From Dendrosporobacter quercicolus (GTDB taxonomy: Bacteria > Bacillota > Negativicutes > DSM-1736 > Dendrosporobacteraceae), in NCBI RefSeq assembly GCF_900104455.1, contig NZ_FNHB01000015.1:1-64000 (forward strand): 64,000 nucleotides of DNA, written 5' to 3'. Positions within the stretch are counted from its first letter, which is position 1, and every line of letters begins with the position of its first letter. Below are positions 26,066 through 34,839 of this stretch, piece after piece. The notes under the pieces were generated by a model. It ran no database searches and was not told the DNA's origin. It saw nothing but the letters and a program-made list of their open reading frames with translations. The position numbers were made by a program, and so were the translations under genes.

Positions 26066-26715
26066 CTACCCCTCCGCTATTGCAGTAATATATTTGTCCA
26101 GGTCTTTGCCGTCAGCCCAGACAGCCGCGCGAACATCGTACATATAGTCAATGCGGGCCATGATGGCATCAGCATAGAAAAAGATCATCTGATCCAGCGT
26201 GTACTCCTTGATCTCGCTAAACAGATGACCTTCGCGCTTTAAGACTCTGACGATGTCGCCCCAGGTTTCGCCTTGCTTTTTATGCTTGCCACGATCGGCT
26301 GGAGCGTCTTCGTAAAAAAACCAAGATGACGCGCAATGATTGTAAAAAGTATTTGAATTGCTTCTTCTACATTCGGCCCTCGCTCTTCATCCAGGAAGAA
26401 GTCGCTGGACCGCCGGCAATAGATAGCCATGATTTCTACAACAGCATCAAAGTGGGACTCCATAAACTCATTGACCTTATTAATAACAAGATCATCAAAT
26501 TCAATATCTGCAGTTCCTTCTTCCGCATTTTCATGAGTTACTTTTAAACCGGCTTTCGCTTCCCACAATAAGAACAGCCCAACGCCAATTGAGTTTATCA
26601 AAGAAACTACTTTAGGCAGCTTGGCAAAAGAAAACGGGCTAATGACTACCGTTTCACCGCTGGCAAGCTTTATCTCGTTCTCTGGGATTAAAACTTCAAG
26701 ATCGCTTTTGCTCAT
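26066..26715 (-). CDS. Tail assembly chaperone, long form made by -1 frameshift (gpGT-like)
   Basis: The zero frame from 26715 can slip back one base on TTTTTTT at 26320-26314. After slippage the reading becomes FFYEDAPADRGKHKKQG, then WGDIVRVL, then an 80-odd-residue helical domain ending ITAIAEG with TAG at 26068-26066. The extension has no start codon of its own and ends 2 bp from the tape measure start, as lambda gpGT and its relatives do. The long form should bind the tape measure while tail tube subunits assemble. Slippage efficiency is not known. Confidence 0.85.
26239..26715 (-). CDS. Tail assembly chaperone, short form (gpG-like)
   Basis: The unshifted product is 158 residues, helical and acidic in the middle, with FFLDEERGPNVEEAIQ near 110. 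It follows the major tail protein gene and precedes the tape measure, which is the fixed place of this chaperone. It shares its first 132 or so residues with the frameshifted form. Confidence 0.85.
   Translation of the reverse strand: MSKSDLEVLIPENEIKLASGETVVISPFSFAKLPKVVSLINSIGVGLFLLWEAKAGLKVTHENAEEGTADIEFDDLVINKVNEFMESHFDAVVEIMAIYCRRSSDFFLDEERGPNVEEAIQILFTIIARHLGFFTKTLQPIVASIKSKAKPGATSSES
26314..26320 (-). other. Ribosomal frameshift site TTTTTTT
   Basis: In the zero frame the codons are GGT TTT TTT ACG, giving the ideal X XXY YYZ heptamer T TTT TTT. Shifting back by one base opens the frame to the stop at 26068. The site is seen directly; use is established for this gene position in siphophages. 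Confidence 0.85.
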
Positions 26716-26732
26716 TTATTTTACCTCCAAAT

Positions 26733-26764
26733 AAAATTAATAAGAGCCGCGCGATGCGGCTCTT
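26733..26764 (-). terminator. Hairpin between major tail protein and chaperone genes
   Basis: AAGAGCCGC (minus strand 26764-26756) pairs with GCGGCTCTT (26750-26742) around 5 nt, followed by ATTAATTTTATT. Placed between a highly expressed tail tube gene and its chaperones, it could act as a partial terminator that keeps chaperone levels low. Confidence 0.6.
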
Positions 26765-26766
26765 TG

Positions 26767-27894
26767 CTACTGTACTTTGACGAGCTTATAAAACGGCTCG
26801 TCAGGGTGGTTCTGCCGGTCGGACATGCAGGTAGCCTGGATTTCATACGATCCAAAATCAGTGCCGATCAGTCCCGCCAAGTCACCATTCGGCTTCATGC
26901 TGCACCTCCAAAAATCGCCGTTATAGCACGGCCCGCGATTCGGATCGCCAATAAAGAGCAGGCGTCCTTCGATGCGGCCGGCGGTGGCTCCCATGATTTT
27001 AGGAAATCTGGCGGCAGGAACGTGGTAGCTTATTTTTACCTTGCTTTCCGCCGGTATTGTTGATGTTGGAGGGATATTAATGATACCGGCCCTGGCTTCG
27101 ACTTCATAGACGTGGTAGTCTTTGCCTTTTACATATTCACCACTAGCTGAGGTCGCTGTAAATTTATAGATTTCATTGGCAGTAAAATTCTGCCCGACAC
27201 CGACAACCAATTTTACTGTAATGCCATCCTCTAGCGCCTGATCGGTGCCGTCTGCATCGATCGCTGCACTATAAACTCCGGTAACTGATCCCTTCGTCCA
27301 CTGGAATTTGCAGCCGGCGATATCGCCAGGATCGGTATTTCCGGTCGCTATCCTGACAAAATAATCGATTGTTTCGGTTCCGGTATACTCCCCGCCGGTA
27401 GTCAGTATTCCGTCAGAGCCGCTGTTGGTTGTCATTGCCGCCGTACCGATATCTGCCTCCACTACGTTCTCGGCCATCAGTGCCACATTGTCAATGTTAT
27501 AATACGGCAGGCGAATAACTGAGTCCGGCGATACAGTGTATTCCTCATCCACTACATCCTTTTCATCCTGTGTTTCAACACCGGTTTCGCCATACAGCCC
27601 TAAAGCCAGATTGGTCGGATCATATTCGGTAAAGGCCATGGTGATTCTGGCCGCCACCTGTGTAGTAACCTCGGCCATCAGTTCCCTGGCACTGGTCATG
27701 CTGGAATTTTTGCTTACCGTGGTTACCTCGGTAGTTAAATTAAAAGAGTCCACGTTACCGCAGTGGTGCAGTATTCCCGTGGGCTCCCCCTGCTTGGTAA
27801 AACGTTCAAAATACACGGTACCCGCGCCCAGCATCAGGTCCTCAGCGTTTGAGCCGGACGCCCTTGCAAAGCGCTGTAAGTCAAAATTAAACAT
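26767..27894 (-). CDS. Major tail (tube) protein
   Basis: About 375 residues from ATG at 27894, chosen for GGAGGAAAAGCCGAT upstream and the common phage opening MFNFDLQRFA. The order completion proteins, this gene, frameshifted chaperone, tape measure identifies it as the tail tube subunit. Beta-rich with an inserted Ig-like portion (about 180-260) that may decorate the tube surface. Confidence 0.82.
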   Translation of the reverse strand: MFNFDLQRFARASGSNAEDLMLGAGTVYFERFTKQGEPTGILHHCGNVDSFNLTTEVTTVSKNSSMTSARELMAEVTTQVAARITMAFTEYDPTNLALGLYGETGVETQDEKDVVDEEYTVSPDSVIRLPYYNIDNVALMAENVVEADIGTAAMTTNSGSDGILTTGGEYTGTETIDYFVRIATGNTDPGDIAGCKFQWTKGSVTGVYSAAIDADGTDQALEDGITVKLVVGVGQNFTANEIYKFTATSASGEYVKGKDYHVYEVEARAGIINIPPTSTIPAESKVKISYHVPAARFPKIMGATAGRIEGRLLFIGDPNRGPCYNGDFWRCSMKPNGDLAGLIGTDFGSYEIQATCMSDRQNHPDEPFYKLVKVQ

Positions 27895-28315
27895 ATCGGC
27901 TTTTCCTCCATTCAATTGTTAGTATAATACTACAGCCAAAGGTCGGCCGGGTAATTGTCCCTTCAGAGGCAATCCCAGGACAATCAACTTTGGCGGCAAC
28001 TTTTAAATCCTTTAGCAACAAATCCGACCAATCCCGCAAACTATCCAGAATAACACGCTGGACTTCGTACTGCTGCTGATAAACCACATCAGGCTCAACC
28101 TCATCTGACGGAACCCAAACATCTACCCAAAGGGTTATACCGCCCTCATTGGATTTATGAACTGACAGCCCCGACTCTTGATCCCACTGAACCTCAACGC
28201 AAGGATACTCTTTGGCTTTGCCCTTACTGCCAGGATAGACCTGCCACGGTTCGGCGAATTCAGGCTTGGCTGCCAGGAAGTCAACCAAATGTTTTGCAAT
28301 TGGCCACCAAAGCAT
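27887..28315 (-). CDS. Tail completion / terminator-like protein
   Basis: The 142-residue product precedes the tube gene, the place of tail terminator or head-tail joining proteins. It has a mixed alpha/beta pattern with ITLWVDVWVPSDE near 60-75, similar to minor tail proteins of this position. Overlaps the tube gene start by 8 bases. Confidence 0.6.
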   Translation of the reverse strand: MLWWPIAKHLVDFLAAKPEFAEPWQVYPGSKGKAKEYPCVEVQWDQESGLSVHKSNEGGITLWVDVWVPSDEVEPDVVYQQQYEVQRVILDSLRDWSDLLLKDLKVAAKVDCPGIASEGTITRPTFGCSIILTIEWRKSRYV

Positions 28316-28316
28316 G

Positions 28317-28694
28317 TCAGCACCTCCTCAGCGGGATAGAGACAGGAAACTTCTTGCTTGCGCTACCGCCGCCTAACAGCGTTTCGGCTGTAATTTGGTC
28401 TTCAAGCTCAGCAACGCGCTTGGCATAAATACGACGCTTTAACTCGTAAGAGTCCGCCCCATCCTCACCGCCGTCGCTGTTCATTCTGGTTTCATTTTGG
28501 GCTGCAGTCATCAGCGCATAGCACATAGCCAGCGTTCTCACTTGGTATGGAGCCGGAACAGGAATGCGCCCCGGATTTACTCCAAGGCGCAAAGCAATAT
28601 CGTCAATATAGTCGGTACTCTCCTGTATATCTTCCGGTTTGATTAACTTTACAAGCAGTTTGTCCCGAATCTCAGTTGTATCAAAATAGGCCAT
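28317..28694 (-). CDS. Head-tail connector-like protein
   Basis: The 125-residue mostly helical protein (RDKLLVKLIKPEDIQ, then YQVRTLAMCYALMTAAQ) resembles gp6-type connector proteins that sit below the portal. Position between the capsid gene cluster and tail completion genes agrees. It shares one base with the upstream gene. Confidence 0.55.
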   Translation of the reverse strand: MAYFDTTEIRDKLLVKLIKPEDIQESTDYIDDIALRLGVNPGRIPVPAPYQVRTLAMCYALMTAAQNETRMNSDGGEDGADSYELKRRIYAKRVAELEDQITAETLLGGGSASKKFPVSIPLRRC

Positions 28695-29179
28695 CAGGCT
28701 CCTCCTCCAATCTGCTGGTCAATCTGTGTGGCCAAATTATCAAGCGCCCGGGCAAAGATCAGGTTAATAGCAGGCACCGCCGCCTCGCCGGCTTCATAAA
28801 GAAACTTATCCGGCTTGGTACCCGGATGCCAAACCTTTTTGGCAAAAACAAACTTGCCGCCCTTCGTCCAGCGCAGCGCCTTTTTCGCCCGCGGCAGAAT
28901 CCAGTGCGGGTCGGTTCCGTCATGCACCCAGGGCGCATAGGTCGCAGCGCCTTCATCGAGATACACCGCGGCGCTCATTGCCTCCCGATCCACTTGGTAG
29001 TCCACTGACTTTTCCAGCATTCCGGTGCGGCTGCGGAACCGATGCTTGGCCCTGGCCAATGTCTGCACTTCCCTCGCTGATTTACCTAAAGCAAGCACCA
29101 TTGCCTCATGAGCCAGTTTCGGCGACCTTTCGGCCGCCGCTAAAAGCTTCAGGTAATCCAGTTCGAACTTGACGTTCAC
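28694..29179 (-). CDS. HK97 gp10-like head-tail joining protein
   Basis: About 161 residues. GTG at 29179 with GGTGG upstream is preferred over a start at 29221 that would run into the capsid gene. The segment YAPWVHDGTDPHWILPRAKKAL and the following HPGTKPDKF are the hallmark of the HK97 gp10 family, split here by a short lysine-rich strand pair. It would join the head to the tail. Confidence 0.85.
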   Translation of the reverse strand: MNVKFELDYLKLLAAAERSPKLAHEAMVLALGKSAREVQTLARAKHRFRSRTGMLEKSVDYQVDREAMSAAVYLDEGAATYAPWVHDGTDPHWILPRAKKALRWTKGGKFVFAKKVWHPGTKPDKFLYEAGEAAVPAINLIFARALDNLATQIDQQIGGGA

Positions 29180-29180
29180 G

Positions 29181-30227
29181 TTACGCCACCGTAAGGATGC
29201 GTACACTGTCCGCCGATTCAAAACTAGGCAGGCAGATCGCTGAAACTATGGTCAGTACATTGACTGGATGCGGCTCGGCGTAGGTAGTTAATGCAGTACC
29301 GGTATTAACGATAGACACCTTGGCCTGACTCGCATTGGTCAGCAAATCGGCCTCCTCCGGCGTGGTGCCGAAATAGGTATTACCCAGATTGCCGTCAGGG
29401 ATAAGCGTAAACACATTGTCTGGGAAAAACTGTTGTGAAGCGCCGCCAAGTTTTAGCAAGAACTTCTTGTTGTAGACCACAACAGTCAGCCCTAACTTAT
29501 CAAGGAAATACTGTTTAAGAACATTGTCCGTCATGATGATATTCAGACCGCCGATCGGATTCATGTCTTTCTTGATTTTTTCATTCTGCAGTAAATAGCC
29601 CCAGGTTTTCCGAGTGCAGATTGCCCGCGTCGGCCGGTTGCCGGTGGCGTCTTCGGCACCCTCCATCAGATCCAGAATGTCCTGTACCGGATTGGAGTTC
29701 TCGGTATCCGACCACTTCGCGGTACCTGCCAAAGAACTCATTTGAGATGATTTGAGGAAACCTGGATAATCATAGTCTACTCCATCCGCCTTAATCCTGA
29801 TTTTCCCTGTCGACAACAGTTGCATCCGCATGCGCTCGGCAACTACATTTACCCCTTTAACCAGGTTGCCGGCATCATCGAATATTTTCTGAATCATCGG
29901 CTTTAAAATATCCTTGTTTGCTGCTTCCATCGCCATCAATATTTGCTGGCGATCAAATTCGCCAATTCGCATGGATTCGCGGAAAAACGGCATTTCGGTT
30001 TCCAACTTGTCCACGCCGATGCGGTCTCTGACCGGTGCCTTAGCATCAAACGCCGCAGGAGCAAGCATAACCGGCAATCCTTGACTGCCCTTGATGTACG
30101 ACAGGTTTAAACCTAGTTTCTTTTTCGGAGGGAACAATACTTCTCCCAAATAAGGAATTTGATTCGAAGCGGCTTCTGTGTAATAAACACCCATTTCTTG
30201 GGCATTAATCAAGTCAAAAATATTCAT
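29181..30227 (-). CDS. Major capsid protein, lambda gpE-like family
   Basis: The 348-residue protein matches the Phage_cap_E family: MNIFDLINAQEMGVYY opening, LNLSYIKGSQGLPVMLAP with the E-loop region, REMRIGEFDRQQ-like stretch near 88-96, and a C-terminal VNTGTALTTYAEPHPV region that is nearly universal in this family. Length is typical. It follows decoration and scaffold genes, as in lambda-type heads. Confidence 0.93.
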   Translation of the reverse strand: MNIFDLINAQEMGVYYTEAASNQIPYLGEVLFPPKKKLGLNLSYIKGSQGLPVMLAPAAFDAKAPVRDRIGVDKLETEMPFFRESMRIGEFDRQQILMAMEAANKDILKPMIQKIFDDAGNLVKGVNVVAERMRMQLLSTGKIRIKADGVDYDYPGFLKSSQMSSLAGTAKWSDTENSNPVQDILDLMEGAEDATGNRPTRAICTRKTWGYLLQNEKIKKDMNPIGGLNIIMTDNVLKQYFLDKLGLTVVVYNKKFLLKLGGASQQFFPDNVFTLIPDGNLGNTYFGTTPEEADLLTNASQAKVSIVNTGTALTTYAEPHPVNVLTIVSAICLPSFESADSVRILTVA

Positions 30228-30251
30228 TTGAAAATCAGCTCCTTATATGAT

Positions 30252-30623
30252 TTACTTTAAAAAGACAATTCTGCCTGCAAGCGCAGTAATAGCTGTGGCA
30301 GCCGGTACCACCGGCAGCTTATCAGTGGCCGGAAACCCGTGAATAAGCATAGCGCCAGGAGCGGGACCATAGGTCACATCAACATCGTTAAACAGGACAC
30401 CCTCGGCATTTTCGTCATTACTGGCAACTACAAGAATATTTTCCGGATCTTCTAGTACTTTGCCCCCAGAACCGCCGATGATTGTGCCGGCCGGGACCAG
30501 CTTTTTGCCATCATCGTTGACCGTTACCCCGGTGTCAGCCACCATAACCGGCATATTAACAAAATGATCCGCGAAACGGAGGATGTTTTTAGTCCCCAAA
30601 TAACTGGTTTGCACAAATTTCAT
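30252..30623 (-). CDS. Head decoration-like protein
   Basis: The 123-residue, beta- and Gly-rich product lies directly upstream of the gpE-like capsid gene, the position of lambda gpD. Segments LVPAGTIIGGSGG and AEGVLFNDVDVTYGPAPGAML are frequent in Firmicute phage decoration or capsid-stabilising proteins. Assignment rests on position and composition. Confidence 0.7.
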   Translation of the reverse strand: MKFVQTSYLGTKNILRFADHFVNMPVMVADTGVTVNDDGKKLVPAGTIIGGSGGKVLEDPENILVVASNDENAEGVLFNDVDVTYGPAPGAMLIHGFPATDKLPVVPAATAITALAGRIVFLK

Positions 30624-30629
30624 TGTTCA

Positions 30630-31397
30630 TTACTCTCCTTTTCCAAAATAGAATTCTGCCCCTTTTTGCAAGGACGGAGTCTGTTGAGTAGTTACCTGCT
30701 GCGCCAAAGCCTTGCCGAATGCGCCGGCTTCCCCTGCTTTACCGCCGGTACCACCGCCACCGCCGCCAGCGCCCGGGCTCTGCGGGTTAAATACAAATTC
30801 CGGATTAGCGTCCAGCCAGGCCTTGACGCCAGTGGCAACTTCAATTTCCTCTCCGTCGTCCTTCAAGAAAGCAAGGCTGTCATCGTCATTGATTTTGACC
30901 TTATCTGCCAGAATCTTTAAAAGCTGATCCGGCTTGATGGCCTTGTGTTCAGTCAGCGCTGACAGCAATGCCCGGTTGCGCTCGCTCGTTTGGCGCTTGG
31001 CGCGTTCTTCGTTTGCCAGCTTTTCAAAGGCGGCCAACGATTCCGTATTTTTTTTCAGTTCTCGCTGCAGCTTGGCATTGTCGCGCTGCAACTGGGCAAT
31101 TTCTGGCGCATTCTTGCCGCCGTTTTTCTCGGCCTGGGCTTTTAGATCAGCCAAAGCTGTATCTAAATCCTCCACATCATCGGCAATACCGGTATGGTCG
31201 TGAAACTGTTCCAGGCGGCTGGTTGTGGCTTTCAGCTTGTCCTCCGTATCCTTGAGGGTTTTTGTTAATGTTTTAAACTGCGCCTTTTGCTGGCCGAGCT
31301 CTGCCTCTTTGGCGGCAATAAGGGCTTTAAGGGCCTCGGCGAATTTTGACCCTTCAGGCAGTTTAGCAAGGGCTTCAAGTAATTGTTCTAATGTCAA
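30630..31397 (-). CDS. Capsid scaffold protein
   Basis: The 255-residue protein is a long charged coiled coil at about residues 30-150, then a Gly-rich linker (GAGGGGGGTGG) and a short basic C-terminus, typical of scaffolds that bind capsid subunits by the C-terminus. TTG start with AAAGGAGG upstream. No separate head protease gene was found in the window. Confidence 0.82.
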   Translation of the reverse strand: MTLEQLLEALAKLPEGSKFAEALKALIAAKEAELGQQKAQFKTLTKTLKDTEDKLKATTSRLEQFHDHTGIADDVEDLDTALADLKAQAEKNGGKNAPEIAQLQRDNAKLQRELKKNTESLAAFEKLANEERAKRQTSERNRALLSALTEHKAIKPDQLLKILADKVKINDDDSLAFLKDDGEEIEVATGVKAWLDANPEFVFNPQSPGAGGGGGGTGGKAGEAGAFGKALAQQVTTQQTPSLQKGAEFYFGKGE

Positions 31398-31424
31398 TTT
31401 GGTGACCTCCTTTGGTTTTTAGGC

Positions 31425-31448
31425 AAAATAAAAACGCCTTACGGCGTT
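31425..31448 (-). terminator. Terminator-like hairpin before the scaffold gene
   Basis: AACGCC pairs with GGCGTT around a 4-nt loop and is followed by TTTATTTT on the minus strand. It lies between the candidate immunity gene and the scaffold gene. Confidence 0.6.
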
Positions 31449-31491
31449 ATCACAAGTAGATATTCATTTTTTCTCACATCCTTTAAGCCAA

Positions 31492-31515
31492 CAAAAAAAC
31501 CGCCAGGTTGGCGGT
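31492..31515 (-). terminator. Intrinsic terminator after the candidate immunity gene
   Basis: ACCGCC pairs with GGCGGT around 5 nt, followed by six further T and then GTT on the minus strand. Together with the hairpin at 31425 it forms a tandem brake between the toxin/immunity pair and the capsid genes. Confidence 0.7.
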
Positions 31516-31532
31516 TAGTAATAGTTTAGTAA

Positions 31533-31898
31533 TTAAGCTGTTAATGTGGCGGCCTGCTCATTGTCAGTCTTTAAGAATACCCGGTGATTGTCCAGGTCTA
31601 CAATCAGTTCGCCGGATACAACCTTGTCGATATGCGCCCACCAATGACTAAATGGTTGCGAAAAATCCGCCTGGCTAAAATCCATAAACTCATTCATTTC
31701 TTGGTAAAAGCTCTGGGCATTATTTAGCAAAGTCTTATCTGCTAAATCTAACAGCTTTTTTTCCTCTTTTGATAATGACGAATAATTTTGCTCCAAGGTG
31801 TCCCTCATGGCAATAGTGTCCATAAGTTCAATGCCGGAAAGCGCTATGTTCTCAACATCAAATCCATATCGTTTAATTAGTTCTGCGTTAGTCAGCAT
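31533..31898 (-). CDS. Candidate immunity protein for the minor head toxin domain
   Basis: The 121-residue acidic, helical protein (pI low; many D and E) overlaps the minor head gene by 11 nt, so the two are translationally coupled. A small acidic gene directly after a toxin-like C-terminus, and followed by tandem terminators, is the usual arrangement for an immunity gene. No known immunity family is recognised; the role is inferred from order and charge. Confidence 0.5.
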   Translation of the reverse strand: MLTNAELIKRYGFDVENIALSGIELMDTIAMRDTLEQNYSSLSKEEKKLLDLADKTLLNNAQSFYQEMNEFMDFSQADFSQPFSHWWAHIDKVVSGELIVDLDNHRVFLKTDNEQAATLTA

Positions 31899-33459
31899 TG
31901 CCCTTCCCTCCTATTGTTCCCATTTTGGTATACCCTTCTTTAATGCTTAAATGTTCGTCATAGGGCTGTTGGTCAATGATATAGGCCGTTTCCATTATTC
32001 CATTTTCGCCGATCATTACCATCCATTTGGATTTCCTATGCGCATATACAAAAAAGTTTTGTACAAACCCATTCTTGTGGTATAAATACGTGTCAACATC
32101 TTTACTGTTCAATATTTCTAATATTTTGCTGTTATAATCTACATCTGTCCAACCTTGAGGTATATGCCCTCGGTTCTTACGCTTTTCAACGTGCTTCTCA
32201 AGCTTCCCTGGCTTCCATTCAGGTCCATCTTCCAGAACTTGCTTCCGTATTTGCTCCGCTGCATTGATCATATTTTCCCTTATTATACCATTGTCTTTAC
32301 TTTGTTGCAAATAGGATTTAAGCTCTTGAACCTTTAACCGCGGCTTCGGATCCACATGCCCCTGCCAGTTCCGCAAGTGTTTCTGCCATTTGCCGTCCTG
32401 TTCAAATTGTCGACTGCCTGCTACGCCCAGCAGCTTCTGCCTGTCGGACATGCTTTGCGCCTTAAGCCAGGCGGCCGCGGCATCAGGATTAAACTTGCCT
32501 ACAGTTACCTCGCCCCGGTATAATACCACAAGATTACAGCGGCAGAACGGATGGGCCGGATGCGGCGGCACTTTGTCCTTGGGATAATTGCCGGCGCCCA
32601 TACCGTAAAGATCCACGCCAGCATGGAAATCGCATATGTCAAAGACAGGATGATTGCTAGAAAGTCGCCAGCCATAGCCGACCACGTCCGGATCGTCATA
32701 ATTTTGCGCATAAAAGCTGTCCGACCATGCCCGGGACATTTCAGTAGTAGCGATCCGGTCGGCGTAGTAACGGGCCTTTTCCTGCACCGCTACCCACGCA
32801 GCTTTCTCCAACGCTTTCTGATTCAACTTTTGCGCAGCGTCAATCAGATTCTGATAAGCCACCCGCAGCGCCTTGTCCGGTTGGTTCGTTTTCGCCAGTT
32901 GCTTTTGAGCGGCCTTCACAGCCCGGTTAAACTCGCCAAGGATGTTGCGGTCACCGCCGGCGGCTGAGCGGGCAGCCACAACCATCCGGTTTAAGTACTG
33001 TGGCAGTTCCGCGCCGCGCAGTACTTTTTTGCCGCTGTTGTAACCGTCATACAGGTCCATGGATAGCTGCTTAACGGCTTTGCCCTTGCGCATGGCCGCG
33101 GCAATGGTATCGACAATTGCAGTCCGCATTTGCTTTGAAGTCCCGTGCAGCCGTTTGGACAGCTTCATTTTGTCCGGCGCCCAGGCGTCAGCCAAGATAT
33201 ATTGACGGACCGCTGTTTTCATTTCCATGCTTGGCGTCTTTATGCCATAGCTGAGTAAAGCAGCAGAACAAATCGACTCGATCAGGTTATTTATGTAGGC
33301 AGCGTTGAATCCAGTCGCTGCCATCGCGGCATCGATGGCAGCGGAAAGCGGTTTGCCGGCGTTGATCTGGCTAATAATCTGGTTGACCAGCTTGTCACCT
33401 AAGTCGCCGGCCGTTCCCATGTACTGCCGCAGCAGCGCCAATAATTCATCCCGCTTCAT
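31888..33459 (-). CDS. Minor head protein (SPP1 gp7-like) with C-terminal nuclease-like toxin domain
   Basis: The 523-residue protein has the phage Mu F / SPP1 gp7 head morphogenesis domain at about 140-315, with the CDFHAG and HPFCRCNL zinc-like motifs (C276, H279, H303, C306, C308). After a linker, residues 415-515 form a separate domain (LEKHVEKRKNRGHI, then YLYHKNGFVQNFF, then WMVMIGENGIMETAYII) with the spacing of BECR-fold RNases, such as those called PBECR found fused to phage minor head proteins. It may be carried in the virion and enter the new host with DNA. Confidence 0.8.
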   Translation of the reverse strand: MKRDELLALLRQYMGTAGDLGDKLVNQIISQINAGKPLSAAIDAAMAATGFNAAYINNLIESICSAALLSYGIKTPSMEMKTAVRQYILADAWAPDKMKLSKRLHGTSKQMRTAIVDTIAAAMRKGKAVKQLSMDLYDGYNSGKKVLRGAELPQYLNRMVVAARSAAGGDRNILGEFNRAVKAAQKQLAKTNQPDKALRVAYQNLIDAAQKLNQKALEKAAWVAVQEKARYYADRIATTEMSRAWSDSFYAQNYDDPDVVGYGWRLSSNHPVFDICDFHAGVDLYGMGAGNYPKDKVPPHPAHPFCRCNLVVLYRGEVTVGKFNPDAAAAWLKAQSMSDRQKLLGVAGSRQFEQDGKWQKHLRNWQGHVDPKPRLKVQELKSYLQQSKDNGIIRENMINAAEQIRKQVLEDGPEWKPGKLEKHVEKRKNRGHIPQGWTDVDYNSKILEILNSKDVDTYLYHKNGFVQNFFVYAHRKSKWMVMIGENGIMETAYIIDQQPYDEHLSIKEGYTKMGTIGGKGNAD

Positions 33460-34826
33460 GCAGAGTTTAAGTCCTCAGCCTGCTGCGTTTCCTCGGCGCG
33501 CCGATCAATGTCTTCCATGACAGCATCAAACCGCTCCTCCGGCAGGTCGTTAAGATAAACGGAAGCCGCTTTCTTTTTCACCTCAACATCAAACTGTCCG
33601 CCGATATTAAGATCCAACCCTTTGCCAGCATTGTCGAGGGCTGCCGCAACATCAACAATGCCAAAATCATCGGAATAATTGCTGTATAAATCAACCCGGG
33701 TGTTTGTCCATAGCTCAAACACCCGGGCAGTTTCCCGCTCCGCATCTTCGCAGTTCAGGGCGAAGTCGCGGAGCACCTGGTTAGTGTTCTGAAAGTCCCA
33801 CTCCTTGGCAACTCCACTGGTTTTGGTTTCAACGCCGGTCACATGGGAAAGCTCCGCCATACGGTAAATCTCGACAATCAAGTCTTTTCGCTCTTGGCGG
33901 AGCTCCACCAACGAGGACGAATCCGGGGCAGTAAATTGGGGAGAGTTGTGGAGTGTACCGTCATAGACTACGGCATTTTCGGTCCCTGTCACAATTTCTC
34001 TTATATCATTCTCACTTTGGTTCTCCCCAATTGGATAAGTAAAGACATTAAACGCCTGGCTGCGGATCAGTTCATCAATCTCGGAACAAAGATTGTATAG
34101 CCGTTTGTTGGCCTTGGCGATCGAATAAAATTCCGACTGCGGCAGCACATTTCCGGGTTCGTAGGGCTTGGCGTACAGAGGAACGATCGGCAGCCGCCCC
34201 AATGGATGATTGCCTTCCCTCTTTTCGCCGTTGGCGTCTTGACATTTCCATTTCGTGGTTGTCCATGTCCAGGTTTCCAGTTGTGCCTCGCCAGACTCAT
34301 TTACCTCTGACGCGATTGTATAGGTCATCTCAATCAGCTTGCCGGGCTTGTTCGTTTTATAGCTTTTTACCTGCTTACGCTGCACAATATAGGCATAGGG
34401 AAGCGCTCTCTGCCTTAGGACTTCCGCCATGTTCCCAGGCTGTTCCGCGGCGTTGTCGATAACGATAAAGGCTACGGCTTGCAGTTTGGCGATGAATCCC
34501 GCCCGCTTCATAAAACGGGCCAGTGATGTTCCCAAAGTGTCGGTATCCTCGGCAAAAGCCGAAAACAATGGATTCTCCCGCCATTCCCGTTCAGGCTCTT
34601 TATTAAAAACAGGATTGACATGGCTGTTCACTGTTGGCGCCACATAATTTAGATAATAAGCCAGCTCCCGACGCTTAAGATATTTCTCAGGCGTTTCGCG
34701 CGGATGCCTGACCAGATAGCTGCCATCTTTAAAGCCGCCGGAACCGTAGTATGCACCAGTTAAAAACTGATAATCGTCCAATCCCAACAGCCTATCAATA
34801 TCTAATACTTTGCTTGCTTCTGTCAA
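33456..34826 (-). CDS. Portal protein (DUF4055-like)
   Basis: About 456 residues from a TTG at 34826 preceded by GGGAGGTGAAATT; an ATG at 34904 would overlap the terminase by 65 nt and is less likely. Location between large terminase and minor head protein identifies the portal. ELAYYLNYVAPTVNSHVNPVF near 40 and ELSHVTGVETKTSGVAKEWDF near 330 are typical of portals in this family. Confidence 0.85.
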   Translation of the reverse strand: MTEASKVLDIDRLLGLDDYQFLTGAYYGSGGFKDGSYLVRHPRETPEKYLKRRELAYYLNYVAPTVNSHVNPVFNKEPEREWRENPLFSAFAEDTDTLGTSLARFMKRAGFIAKLQAVAFIVIDNAAEQPGNMAEVLRQRALPYAYIVQRKQVKSYKTNKPGKLIEMTYTIASEVNESGEAQLETWTWTTTKWKCQDANGEKREGNHPLGRLPIVPLYAKPYEPGNVLPQSEFYSIAKANKRLYNLCSEIDELIRSQAFNVFTYPIGENQSENDIREIVTGTENAVVYDGTLHNSPQFTAPDSSSLVELRQERKDLIVEIYRMAELSHVTGVETKTSGVAKEWDFQNTNQVLRDFALNCEDAERETARVFELWTNTRVDLYSNYSDDFGIVDVAAALDNAGKGLDLNIGGQFDVEVKKKAASVYLNDLPEERFDAVMEDIDRRAEETQQAEDLNSA

Positions 34827-34839
34827 AATTTCACCTCCC

